Positions 52,370 through 61,887 of a stretch of DNA of 64,000 bases are shown piece after piece; the stretch's first letter is position 1, and each line of letters begins with the position of its first letter. The stretch lies in the NCBI RefSeq assembly GCF_024746835.1, contig NZ_CP080531.1, positions 7,274,001-7,338,000 of the forward strand, written 5' to 3'. The DNA comes from Mesorhizobium sp. AR02. GTDB taxonomy: Bacteria; Pseudomonadota; Alphaproteobacteria; Rhizobiales; Rhizobiaceae. Made by a program: the position numbers and the translations under genes. The notes under the pieces are model-generated. The model was not told where the DNA came from. It was given only the letters and a program-made list of their open reading frames with translations, and ran no database searches.

Positions 52370-53554
52370 TCACGCAACAACCCGGCGACGCCGCGCCACG
52401 AAGACAAACAGGCCGAGGAGTGCGACGCTGGCCAGGGCACTGCCGGCGGCGAATTCCGGCACCGGGCGAAAATCCTTGCCGTCGATGAGCAGGGACGCGG
52501 CAACCGGCCCGATCGCCAGGCCAAAGAGCTGCGCGGCCGGCACCAGCAGCACGGCTGTGCGCGTTTCATCGGCGGTGATCGCCAACCGGATCTGGTAGGG
52601 CACGATGAACAGGAGAATAAAACCCATGACCAGGGCAGCGACCCAGAATGTCGTAAGGCCAGGTCCGCTGGCGAGAACCAGCGAACACAAAAGCGCCACC
52701 ACACCGATCACCATAATGGCAAGGCGATAATCGATGCGCGCCTCGAACACCGTCGCCGTCATCGCGCCCAGGACCTGCACCGCGAGGCTGGCCGAGACGA
52801 TCAACCCGACGGTGCGGCCATCGATGCCAAACTGGGCGCCGAGCGGCTCCAGAAAGGCCCAGACCGAGCCGAAGAACATGAAGTAGCAGAAGACGCACAA
52901 CAGTGCGGCGATCGAAGGAATCGTCAGCACATTGGCCAGGTTCTCGTCCTTCGGCAGATTGGCGTAATCAGCGGGGACAATGAAGGCGACCACGAGCGAC
53001 AGGACGCAGACGACCGCGAGAATGAGGAAGCCGCCAGCCGATCCGGCGGCAGGGATGACATAGAGCGCCAGCAGCAGCGCCAGAGCACATTGCGCCAGCG
53101 TCTGCATGGTGACGAAATAGCCGCCGATGCGTTCGGCCCGCCGCGAACGGGCAATCAATTCGGTGGCGACCGCGACAAGGCCGCCTTCGGCAAGACCAGC
53201 CAGGGCGCGTGCCGCCATCAACGTGTTGGCGCCGGCGGCATAGGCCGTCCAGACGTTCGCCAGCGCCAGCAGGAGCAGGAGGACCGCACTTTTCCAGCGC
53301 ATGTTATGGGCGGAGAGCAGCATCGCAACGATCGCCGAGCCGATCGCGATGGCGATCATCTCAGCGGTGGCGACGAGCGCCAGCTCATCGCCGCTGACAT
53401 GACCTTCGGTGTAGAGGGCGCCGAGCAAGACGGGCTGCAGGCCGAGAATGAGCAGGCCGACCGAGCCGATCCACAGGGCGGAAGCAAGCTGCCCGCCGGT
53501 CGGATTGCCGACCAGCCAGTCGCCTCCTGCGATATGCGCGTCACCAGATGCCAA
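52370..53554 (-). CDS. MFS transporter
   Basis: The protein of about 394 aa has 12 predicted transmembrane helices with an MFS layout and a TYAAGANTLMAARALAGLAEG segment of the fifth-helix (motif C-like) region. No ATG fits. I choose a TTG at 53554 because GGGAGG precedes it by 6 nt. A TTG at 53599 also stays in frame but would fall inside the operator palindrome. It is first of a three-gene operon and divergent from a TetR gene; the substrate is unknown. Confidence 0.82.
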   Translation of the reverse strand: MASGDAHIAGGDWLVGNPTGGQLASALWIGSVGLLILGLQPVLLGALYTEGHVSGDELALVATAEMIAIAIGSAIVAMLLSAHNMRWKSAVLLLLLALANVWTAYAAGANTLMAARALAGLAEGGLVAVATELIARSRRAERIGGYFVTMQTLAQCALALLLALYVIPAAGSAGGFLILAVVCVLSLVVAFIVPADYANLPKDENLANVLTIPSIAALLCVFCYFMFFGSVWAFLEPLGAQFGIDGRTVGLIVSASLAVQVLGAMTATVFEARIDYRLAIMVIGVVALLCSLVLASGPGLTTFWVAALVMGFILLFIVPYQIRLAITADETRTAVLLVPAAQLFGLAIGPVAASLLIDGKDFRPVPEFAAGSALASVALLGLFVFVARRRRVVA

Positions 53555-53591
53555 AGCCGCCTCCCAACGTCCCTTGCCGGATCGCAAAAAA

Positions 53592-53608
53592 GCTGACAAT
53601 CTGTCAGC
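53592..53608. promoter_or_regulatory. Candidate TetR operator
   Basis: GCTGACA-atc-TGTCAGC is a perfect inverted repeat with 7-nt arms. It lies between the divergent MFS operon and the tetR gene, in an otherwise AT-rich stretch, so one TetR dimer could control both promoters. Confidence 0.75.
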
Positions 53609-53679
53609 ATTTCAGAAACTGATACTTGATCATATTTTTTGTCAACCAGAATTTGCCAATGCGTGCGAAAGACCGGTGC

Positions 53680-54306
53680 ATGATGGAAGCAACGCGAACA
53701 GCGACCGAACCGAGGCGCAAACCCAAGCAGGAGCGCAGCCGCGAGCGCATCGACGCCATCCTGTCGACGACCATGCGGCTGATCGGCGAGAAGGGCATCG
53801 ATGCCGTCACCATGAAGGAGGTCGGCATGCTGGCCGGCGGACCGATCGCCACCGTCTATCACTACTTCCCCAACAAGTCGGCGATCCTGGCGATGCTCTA
53901 TGAGCGGTTCTCGGAGGTCAGCCGCGCGCGACTGACAGCGATCATCGCCGATGTCCGCGAAGCCAAGGACGTCATCGCCGCTGCCGACCGGTTGCTTGAC
54001 GACTATCACAGCCGCGTCGCCGGCGATCCGGCCATCCAGGATCTGCAGAACGCCATCCAGGCCGACAAGGCGCTGAAGAATCTCGACATCGCCGAAACCC
54101 GATATCAGGCCAAGATGTTCTGCGACCATGTCATCGCCTTGCTCGAGCCGCAGAAGCACGAGCAGTTTGAACGCATGGTTCTGCTGATCTTCCAGCTCGC
54201 CGGTGGTGTGGTGCGGCTGGCGCTTGCTGAGGGCGAAGCGGAAAGCCGCCGGACCATCGAGGATTACCGATCGATCATCCACACCCAGTTGCGGCTGTTT
54301 CTTTAG
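53680..54306 (+). CDS. TetR family transcriptional regulator
   Basis: The 208-aa protein has a TetR-type HTH near its N-terminus (ILSTTMRLIGEKGIDAVTMK followed by GGPIATVYHYFPNKSAIL). The rest is a helical ligand-binding domain. It probably represses the divergent MFS/oxidase/PLP-enzyme operon and itself through the 53592 palindrome. The start is uncertain: ATG at 53680 is used, while 53659 and 53683 are also possible. None has a good ribosome-binding site. Confidence 0.9.
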   Translation: MMEATRTATEPRRKPKQERSRERIDAILSTTMRLIGEKGIDAVTMKEVGMLAGGPIATVYHYFPNKSAILAMLYERFSEVSRARLTAIIADVREAKDVIAAADRLLDDYHSRVAGDPAIQDLQNAIQADKALKNLDIAETRYQAKMFCDHVIALLEPQKHEQFERMVLLIFQLAGGVVRLALAEGEAESRRTIEDYRSIIHTQLRLFL

Positions 54307-54341
54307 AGCGGCGATGACGAACACAGCCAGTCCGTCGTGGC

Positions 54342-55193
54342 CTATCTCGCCTGGCGGATGAGGCCTTCGAAGCCATCGGCCAGCTCGGCAGCGCCAGCCG
54401 CGAACATTTTCACGAGGTTCTGGGGACGGCCGGGAGTCTTGTTGGCATCGAGCAGGATGGCCCTGCCCTCATGCATGACGAAATCGAATTTCCCGTAGTC
54501 AAAGCCGAGTTCACGCCGCCGCTCGCGCATTTCGTCGGGAACCGGGACGAGCTCACGCCGGATCGTTTCCGATGCCTTGACCAGTCTGTTTGGCGAGACG
54601 TAGCGGGTGCAGCGCTCGCGCTCTCCGCAAAACACCCAGAAACGCGCTGCAAAACCGTCGGGTTCTCGTTCCGGAATGAACTTTTCGACGACAAGATCAT
54701 CGCGTTCCAAGATGCCGCCCGGAACCTCGCCGAGAGATCCATAGACCTCATAGGGCTGCAGGGTCGGCAGATGTGGAAAAGGCGGTGGTTTGCCCGCGCG
54801 CTTCGATCGCCGGTTGAGGAGTGTCTCCGGAATGCCCTGATTGTTGAGATTGCTCTTGACGATGACCGGACCTTGCCAGGCCTCGCCTTCTGATATCAGA
54901 GCCCCGCTGATCCGCCGCTTGGATATATCGGACGCCCCGACATTGAGGCAGAACGGAAACCGCATGGCATAATCGACATGGTCCGCCGGCGTTATTGTCG
55001 CATCGACGTGCAGGACCGCGATATCGGCATCGCATGTCTTTGACGGACCTTGCTGGATCCGGACCGAATGGCCACGCCTTTTCAGCTCCTCCAGCACATC
55101 GAAAAGCAGATAGGGGCTGCCCCTGCGCAACATGAGGTTGCGCTTGCCAAGGAACCGGTCATGCTCATGCGTTATGATGACGACGCGCGACAC
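54342..55193 (-). CDS. ATP-grasp-like protein
   Basis: The 283-aa protein starts VVIITHEHDRFLGKRNLMLR and has ATP-grasp-type blocks: GPVIVKSNLNNQG (nucleotide-contact Lys), DLVVEKFIP and a C-terminal FDFVMHEGRAILLDANKTPG. The last resembles the Mg-coordinating Asp/Asn site of RimK-like ligases. No closer family is recognised. The start at ATG 55193 is divergent from a methyltransferase-like gene 86 nt away. Its substrate is unknown. Confidence 0.7.
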   Translation of the reverse strand: MSRVVIITHEHDRFLGKRNLMLRRGSPYLLFDVLEELKRRGHSVRIQQGPSKTCDADIAVLHVDATITPADHVDYAMRFPFCLNVGASDISKRRISGALISEGEAWQGPVIVKSNLNNQGIPETLLNRRSKRAGKPPPFPHLPTLQPYEVYGSLGEVPGGILERDDLVVEKFIPEREPDGFAARFWVFCGERERCTRYVSPNRLVKASETIRRELVPVPDEMRERRRELGFDYGKFDFVMHEGRAILLDANKTPGRPQNLVKMFAAGAAELADGFEGLIRQAR

Positions 55194-55279
55194 GGCTTTC
55201 CCCTTGGCTTCAATGCCCGCTTCTATTAAGCGGCTCTAATCAATGGATGCCAGGCCTTATTGGGCTCCAACAGGTTTGA

Positions 55280-56077
55280 ATGACAAATCATTGGGATAAT
55301 TATCACCGGCACTGGAAGCTCCTCGACGCCCCGCTGCGGCCAACCGCGGAGACAGTTGGTATTGTCGAGCGTGAGCTCGATCTGGACGAGGCCGATGTCC
55401 TCCTGCTGGGTGTTACTCCCGAACTGGCCGGCCTCGGCCGGACGATGCTGGCGGTCGATGGATCCGCCGCGATGGTTTCCGGCGTATGGCCGGGCGACAG
55501 CGCCTGTCGCAGGGCGATGACCGGAAATTGGCTGGACCTTCCGATTGGCAGCCTCAGCGTCGACGCTGTCATCGGTGACGGTTGCCTGACGGTCGTCGAT
55601 TCCGCAGACGCCCGCCATGCCGTGCTGGGCGAGGCCGCCAGAGTGCTGAAGCCTGGGGGACGGGCGGCAATCCGTGTTTTCGCCGGTCCCGAGACGTTCG
55701 AGGATTTGCGGGCCATCAAGGGCGAGGCCTTCGCCGGCGAGATCGGGAATTTCCACGCACTCAAATGGCGCATAGCAATGGCGTGCACGACAAGCGACCG
55801 CGACCGCGCTATAAAAGTGCAGGCAATCCGCGACGCGTTCGACAGAAACTTTCCGGACCGCGCCGCCCTTGCCGCGAAGACGGGATGGAGCATGGCCTCC
55901 ATCAACACCATCGACATCTATGTGGGTTCCGAAACAGCTTATTGCTTCGCGAGCCTTGCCATGCTGGTCGATGAAGCAAGCTCCTGGTTCGGCCAGGTAC
56001 GCGTCGTGCCGAGCGGCTCTTACCCGCTGGCGGAACGATGCCCCCTACTGGTGCTTGGATCACCGCGACACCGGTAA
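55280..56077 (+). CDS. Class I SAM-dependent methyltransferase-like protein
   Basis: The 265-aa protein has a Rossmann-like methyltransferase layout: motif I region VLLLGVTPELAGLG, acidic motif II near MLAVDGSAAMV, then SVDAVIGDGCLTVV and the motif-VI-like ARVLKPGGRAAIRVF. The glycine-rich motif I is weak (GVTPELAG instead of GxGxG). It sits divergent from the ATP-grasp-like gene and may work on the same substrate. Start ATG 55280. Confidence 0.78.
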   Translation: MTNHWDNYHRHWKLLDAPLRPTAETVGIVERELDLDEADVLLLGVTPELAGLGRTMLAVDGSAAMVSGVWPGDSACRRAMTGNWLDLPIGSLSVDAVIGDGCLTVVDSADARHAVLGEAARVLKPGGRAAIRVFAGPETFEDLRAIKGEAFAGEIGNFHALKWRIAMACTTSDRDRAIKVQAIRDAFDRNFPDRAALAAKTGWSMASINTIDIYVGSETAYCFASLAMLVDEASSWFGQVRVVPSGSYPLAERCPLLVLGSPRHR

Positions 56078-56265
56078 GATTTTTGAGACTGCTGTTGTCG
56101 GATGATAATCGATGGGTAAATGCCTGGCACATCGAAGTCTCGTGCTGCGTGCATATCCAGCCCTGTTTCCCCGCGATCAGCCCGGTTGACCAGGATTAAC
56201 GACTTTACTTTGGCAAGCCGGAAACTAGACTTTCTTCCGGCAGTTCAGCCCTGCAGGGGGATACT

Positions 56266-57339
56266 TTGGGGATTCTCTTTCGATGCTTTGCACGCCTGAT
56301 GGCAATTGCCTCGGCGCTTGGGGCCACATTGGCACCAGCCCAATCCGGAGACGAACGCTCTTCGACCGTACCCCTGATCAAATTGGAGTACCCGGGAAGG
56401 CCGAAGAATATTCGCATGCTTTACGTGCAGGTCCTTTCACTTGGCAATCACACGGTGAACCAGCCGATCCTGTTTGATACCGGATCGAGCGGAATGACGA
56501 TCGAGTGCCAATCGGTGCTCCCAGCCGAGATTTGTTCGGACACGGGAATCAAGATCACGCACGATCTGGAGATAGACGGGATAAGGGTCAGCACCCAACA
56601 GGCTGTTATGAACTACGGAACCTACGATGAGTATGGCAACATCGCCTACGCTCGCGTGACTTTCGGCTCGCCGAAATCCCCAGTCTCCACCGACACCACA
56701 ATCCCATTCCTCATCCGCTACAAACAAGTCAGGCGCAGTACCGGAGAAATCGTTGGTGGCCCGCTTTGGCCCAAGGGCATTTTCGGCATCTCGCCAGTTG
56801 GCGGAGGCGGGCCAGACCGGATGATCAAATCGCCGCTCGCACTTGTAAGCGTCGGCCCGGGCCTGGACAGGGGGTATTACCTCTCGCCGATCGGAGCCAA
56901 GTGGAAAGTCTGCACGAATGAGGCCGGCAATTGTCCGCAAGTGGAGGCGCTCCACATCGGCGTGCCGCAAGACGTGAAAAAAGACTTCAGGGTGCAAAGG
57001 TGGAAAGAGGCCAGCTCGCGATACAATTTTCCCACTATCGATGCCTGTATCTCGTGGGGATTTGAACCGACATGTCGGCCAACGCTTTATGACACGGGCA
57101 ACTCAACGATTATGGTCCCTACCGACGCCTCGGCGCCGTACTCGTCGCTGAGCCCCGGCACAAAGGTCCTGGTAAAAGCCGACGGCCAGGAGGATTGGAA
57201 TTTCAAGACAACGTACAATCCCGAAGTGGAGGTCATTCCCGGGCTGGAGCACAACATCGTCGGCATCCGATATTTCGAGAAGAACAGCCTGCTACTCGAC
57301 TTTGAAACCCGGGAGATCGGCCTGCGTTTCGGACACTGA
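56266..57339 (+). CDS. Secreted two-lobed pepsin-like aspartic protease (A1-type)
   Basis: The 357-aa protein has a signal-peptide-like start (RLMAIASALGATLAPAQ). Two catalytic motifs follow about 205 residues apart: ILFDTGSSGMTIE (Asp71) and TLYDTGNSTIMVP (Asp276). This is the arrangement of pepsin's Asp32 and Asp215. A flap-like Tyr segment (MNYGTYDEYGN) and a GIFGISP block also match. The sequence ends in a typical LDFETREIGLRF. The start is a TTG at 56266 preceded by AGGGGG. Bacterial A1 proteases are rare. The gene stands alone. Confidence 0.82.
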   Translation: MGILFRCFARLMAIASALGATLAPAQSGDERSSTVPLIKLEYPGRPKNIRMLYVQVLSLGNHTVNQPILFDTGSSGMTIECQSVLPAEICSDTGIKITHDLEIDGIRVSTQQAVMNYGTYDEYGNIAYARVTFGSPKSPVSTDTTIPFLIRYKQVRRSTGEIVGGPLWPKGIFGISPVGGGGPDRMIKSPLALVSVGPGLDRGYYLSPIGAKWKVCTNEAGNCPQVEALHIGVPQDVKKDFRVQRWKEASSRYNFPTIDACISWGFEPTCRPTLYDTGNSTIMVPTDASAPYSSLSPGTKVLVKADGQEDWNFKTTYNPEVEVIPGLEHNIVGIRYFEKNSLLLDFETREIGLRFGH

Positions 57340-57443
57340 CTGCCGATTGACAGGACAGCATTCGAGCGACGTTCGGGCGGCAAGCCTTATTTTGCGCAAT
57401 CGCGCGGCAGAAAAATTTCCCACCATTGCCCCTTCCGGCGCGC

Positions 57444-57472
57444 CTTGACTCTCTGAGGTCGGCGGCCTATTT
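57444..57472 (+). promoter_or_regulatory. groESL promoter
   Basis: CTTGAC and CTATTT are separated by 17 nt, immediately upstream of the CIRCE element. The pattern is compatible with either the housekeeping or the RpoH-type sigma factor of alphaproteobacteria. Confidence 0.6.
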
Positions 57473-57482
57473 CAGCGCCACG

Positions 57483-57509
57483 TTAGCACTCGCCCTTGGT
57501 GAGTGCTAA
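57483..57509. promoter_or_regulatory. CIRCE operator for HrcA
   Basis: TTAGCACTC-N9-GAGTGCTAA is a perfect match to the CIRCE inverted repeat bound by HrcA. It lies about 64 nt upstream of the groES start, so the operon is HrcA-repressed and released on heat shock. Confidence 0.96.
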
Positions 57510-57572
57510 CCACATGTCCGGCTTCGCCGGATGGAGGAACTGTTTCTCACCGTTCTCATCGAGGAAGAAAAA

Positions 57573-57869
57573 ATGGCAAAGTCGAAGTTCCGCCCGCTTC
57601 ATGACCGCGTGGTCGTTCGCCGGGTCGAATCCGAATCCAAGACCGCCGGCGGGATCATCATCCCGGATACGGCAAAGGAAAAGCCGCAGGAAGGCGAGAT
57701 CATCGCTGTCGGCTCCGGCGCTCGTGACGAAGCTGGCAAGCTGGTCCCGCTGGACGTCAAGGCTGGAGACCGCATCCTGTTCGGCAAGTGGTCGGGCACC
57801 GAAGTCAAGCTCAATGGCGAAGACCTTCTGATCATGAAGGAATCCGACATCATGGGCATCATCGGCTGA
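57573..57869 (+). CDS. groES: Co-chaperonin GroES
   Basis: The 98-aa protein starts [17 protein letters not shown] and has the mobile-loop region [20 protein letters not shown]. It caps the GroEL ring in a heptamer and controls substrate encapsulation and ATP hydrolysis. The ATG at 57573 follows GAGGAAG; upstream in-frame codons have no family similarity. Its gene is under CIRCE and is co-transcribed with groEL, 61 nt downstream. Confidence 0.97.
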   Translation: MAKSKFRPLHDRVVVRRVESESKTAGGIIIPDTAKEKPQEGEIIAVGSGARDEAGKLVPLDVKAGDRILFGKWSGTEVKLNGEDLLIMKESDIMGIIG

Positions 57870-57927
57870 TTATCGGCCTCACCGTCAACTGAATTCGGGC
57901 TTACCCCAAGCCCCTGCCAGGAGCTAA

Positions 57928-59586
<1,659 letters not shown>

Positions 59587-59616
59587 TCCAGCCCCTATCA
59601 GCTTTCAGATACGGAA

Positions 59617-59641
59617 GGGCGGCAGCGATGCCGCCCTTTTT
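59617..59641 (+). terminator. Rho-independent terminator after groEL
   Basis: GGGCGGCA-GCGA-TGCCGCCC forms an 8-bp GC-rich stem with a tetraloop, followed by TTTTT. It lies about 30 nt beyond the groEL stop. Confidence 0.92.
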
Positions 59642-59649
59642 CATTGCTT

Positions 59650-59769
59650 CCTGCAACAATAGCGACCATCGGCAGCTGCACCAATAGACCGTGCGGCAAT
59701 GGCGGCAGCATTCAGGTCGTCATCAACAACGGCAACATCACCATCCAGGCGGTGGTGAAACCGCAATGA
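59650..59769 (+). pseudogene. 3' remnant of a TadE-like gene
   Basis: A frame ending at TGA 59769 reads GSCTNRPCGNGG and then SIQVVINNGNITIQAVVKPQ, the hydrophobic/Asn-rich C-terminal style of TadE-like pseudopilins. No start lies before the groEL terminator, so the 5' part is missing. Its stop overlaps the ATG of the next TadE-like frame in ATGA, showing the two were once translationally coupled. Confidence 0.55.
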
Positions 59770-60205
59770 GCGGTCGCCGATCCTTCCTGCGTGACAGATC
59801 CGGCGCCCAAGCCGTCGAGTTCGCGCCGCTGTCGGTGCCGCTGCTCATGGTGCTGATGGGCACGTTCGAGTTCGGCCGCATGTACTGAGCCCAGCATGTG
59901 CTCAATGAAATCGCCGCGGCCGGGGCGCGTTGCGTCGGCGTGCTGCAGAGCGGATGCACCCAGAACGGCGTCTACGATGCAGCCAGCGCGATCAGCTATA
60001 TCAGCAGCAGGGCGGCAACCGACGGCATCGTGCTCAGCAACGCCAACATCACCATCAGCAACAACACCACCTGCTCGGGCCTGTCCGGCTATTCGAGCGT
60101 CCAGGTTTCTACACGTTCGCAACCGTGCTGCCGGCCTTCCTCACGTCGCTGGCGAATGGCCCGAACCTCAGCGCCAGGGCGTGCTTCCCGAACCAGGGCG
60201 CCTAG
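59766..60205 (+). pseudogene. TadE-like gene with in-frame stop and frameshift
   Basis: From ATG 59766 the frame reads RRSFLRDRSGAQAVEFAPL and a hydrophobic stretch, then FEFGRMY and a TGA (59886-59888) where TadE proteins have Trp. The same frame continues with AQHVLNEIAAAGARCVG. Near 60105 the reading shifts by one frame to finish FYTFATVLPAF. This is a canonical TadE (pseudopilin-like) sequence disrupted by one nonsense change and one frameshift. It converges on a LysE gene. Confidence 0.75.
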
Positions 60206-60211
60206 CGCAGA

Positions 60212-60823
60212 TCACCGATCGGCGAGTGCGAGCTTGGCGCCGAGCATGACGAAGGCGCCGGCAAAAGTCCGGCGCATCCAGGTCAGCACCATTGGCCGTG
60301 AGGCGACGTGGCTGCGGATTGAAGCGGCGAAGATGCCGTAGCCAACAAAAACCACGAAGGTCAAAAGCATGAAGACGGAGCTGAGTTCCAGCATCTTCGA
60401 CAGCGCATTGGGTTCGGTGGTGCTGACGAATTGCGGCAGGAAGGCGAAGAAGAAGATCGACAGTTTCGGATTGAGCACATTGACGAGGATGCCGGTGGCA
60501 ATCACCTTGCCGGCCGAGCGCGGTGCGACGTTGTCCTCGACGCTGAGGCCGCCCTTCTCCTTCAGCGTGTTCCAGGCCATGTAGAGCAGATAGGCGACGC
60601 CGAGATATTTCAACGTCTCGAAGGCGACCGCACTGGTGTGCAGAAGCGCCGCAAGGCCAGTGATGGCGGCGGCCATGTGCGGGATGATGCCGAGCGTGCA
60701 ACCAAAGGCGGCAATGATCGAGGCCCGCGCACCGCGCGAAAGTCCGGCGCTCAGCGTGTAGAGAACGCCGGTGCCCGGCGAAGCCACGACAATCAGCGAC
60801 GTCAACAGAAATTCGATGCTCAC
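60212..60823 (-). CDS. LysE family translocator
   Basis: The 203-aa membrane protein has about six transmembrane segments and a LysE/RhtB start, IVVASPGTGVLYTLSAGLSRG (the TPGP position here reads SPGT). It exports amino acids or similar small molecules. The start is a GTG at 60823 with GGAGGAA 6 nt upstream; the longer frame has no family similarity. It is the second LysE-type protein in the window. Confidence 0.86.
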   Translation of the reverse strand: MSIEFLLTSLIVVASPGTGVLYTLSAGLSRGARASIIAAFGCTLGIIPHMAAAITGLAALLHTSAVAFETLKYLGVAYLLYMAWNTLKEKGGLSVEDNVAPRSAGKVIATGILVNVLNPKLSIFFFAFLPQFVSTTEPNALSKMLELSSVFMLLTFVVFVGYGIFAASIRSHVASRPMVLTWMRRTFAGAFVMLGAKLALADR

Positions 60824-60900
60824 GATGGTTCCTCCACGGCCCTGCCCGGCCGGAAAGGTATCGGGCTGTGGGCCGACGCACAAGCGGAGGCGATTGGCGT

Positions 60901-60930
60901 AATCTCGCCCCTGTGGGGAGATTGGCAGTT
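60901..60930. repeat. Short palindromic repeat
   Basis: AATCTCGCCCCTGTGGGGAG followed by ATTGGCAGTT contains an inverted repeat, AATCTC...CCC-tgt-GGG...GAGATT. It resembles the rhizobial small repeat also seen inside the M16 gene (14293-14334). It lies between converging or tail-to-head genes and touches the stop of the YkgJ-type gene. Confidence 0.6.
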
Positions 60931-61309
60931 ACACCGGCAATCCGACCGTCCGGCGCGCCATCAGGCACTCCTCGTCGCCAGGCATGCAGGCGTGACAGAC
61001 ATCCGGTCGCAATTCGTAGATGCCGCATGCGGTCGACTTGCCGACTTCGCCCGACAGGGCCGAACAGCGCGCGCCGTCACAGCGCATGCCGGACAGGTCG
61101 GCCGCCACATATTTTTCTGGGATCCGCTCCAATTGCGCTTCATCCTCGGTGGAGAAGCGTGGCCATTCGGCCGAATAGGAACAGCAGGCGCCGCAGCTTT
61201 GGCAGTCGAAGAGTGGGACGGAGCTGCGTTGCGACGACGAAAGATTTGCGGCAGCGACCAGGGCGAGCAGCCCCAGCGCGGCCGGATTGCGATCGGCGTC
61301 CTGCGGCAA
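60929..61309 (-). CDS. YkgJ family cysteine-cluster protein
   Basis: The 126-aa protein carries the YkgJ/UPF0153 signature CQSCGACC and further Cys residues (MRCDGARC, CGIYELRPDVCHAC), enough for a Zn or Fe-S site. Its function is unknown. No ATG is close; I choose a TTG at 61309, four nt after the stop of the small upstream gene, consistent with the coupled arrangement of this cassette. The longer in-frame extension would overlap that gene and is Arg/Pro-rich. Confidence 0.75.
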   Translation of the reverse strand: MPQDADRNPAALGLLALVAAANLSSSQRSSVPLFDCQSCGACCSYSAEWPRFSTEDEAQLERIPEKYVAADLSGMRCDGARCSALSGEVGKSTACGIYELRPDVCHACMPGDEECLMARRTVGLPV

Positions 61310-61313
61310 GGCG

Positions 61314-61478
61314 CTATTTCTTCTTGCCTGTCTTGCCCTTCGGTGCGTCCGCCGGCGACTTGAACAGATCGGTCGCGGCTTCGACGGGTTCGCTGGCCTT
61401 CGCGGCAACCGGCTTGGCTGGCTTTGCAGCGGGGGCCGGCGCTGCCGGCTGATCCTTGGCGGAGAATTTTATGGCCAT
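61314..61478 (-). CDS. Small Lys/Ala/Pro-rich protein
   Basis: A 54-residue frame starts MAIKFSAKDQPAAPAP and ends KGKTGKKK, very rich in Lys, Ala and Pro; it is probably disordered and may bind nucleic acid. It is supported by its position: its ATG lies one nt after the stop of the 135-aa gene, and the YkgJ-type gene follows four nt later. It has no recognised domain. Confidence 0.5.
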   Translation of the reverse strand: MAIKFSAKDQPAAPAPAAKPAKPVAAKASEPVEAATDLFKSPADAPKGKTGKKK

Positions 61479-61479
61479 G

Positions 61480-61887
61480 TCAGTCCTCGTCGACGAAACG
61501 CGATGATGGTGCGCGCGGATTGCGCAAGCGGCCGATCAGCGCCGAAACCGCCGTGATGTTCATTTCCTCGGGCGACCAGTTCTTTACCGCCTCAATGTGA
61601 TGCGGCGCCAATTCACGATGCGTGCTGCCGCTATAGGCGGCATCCTGATAGGTCACCCGCTCATGCGTCTTGGCGTCTTCGCGGACATATTCGATCAGAT
61701 AGTTCGGGCACTCGGCACGGCCGCGCACGCCGACGCGCACCTGGGCATCGCCATGGGCGCGCTTGCAGCGCTCGAGTTTTTCCAGCACACGCCGGACGTA
61801 CTCGACCGGCTTGTCGAGACCTTCAACCATGTCGGCAATCGTCGCATCGGCGGCGATCGGCGTTGGCGGTACGCGCTTGGTGGCCAT
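61480..61887 (-). CDS. Conserved hypothetical protein, 135 aa
   Basis: The 135-aa protein has no domain that I recognise. Features are a helical N-terminal half (MVEGLDKPVEYVRRVLEKLERC) and a C-terminal part with HRELAPHHIEAVKNWSPEEM. It is mixed-charge and appears cytoplasmic. Its ATG shares a base with the TGA of the upstream 75-aa gene, and the 54-aa gene follows one nt after its stop. The four genes appear to be one operon. Confidence 0.65.
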   Translation of the reverse strand: MATKRVPPTPIAADATIADMVEGLDKPVEYVRRVLEKLERCKRAHGDAQVRVGVRGRAECPNYLIEYVREDAKTHERVTYQDAAYSGSTHRELAPHHIEAVKNWSPEEMNITAVSALIGRLRNPRAPSSRFVDED

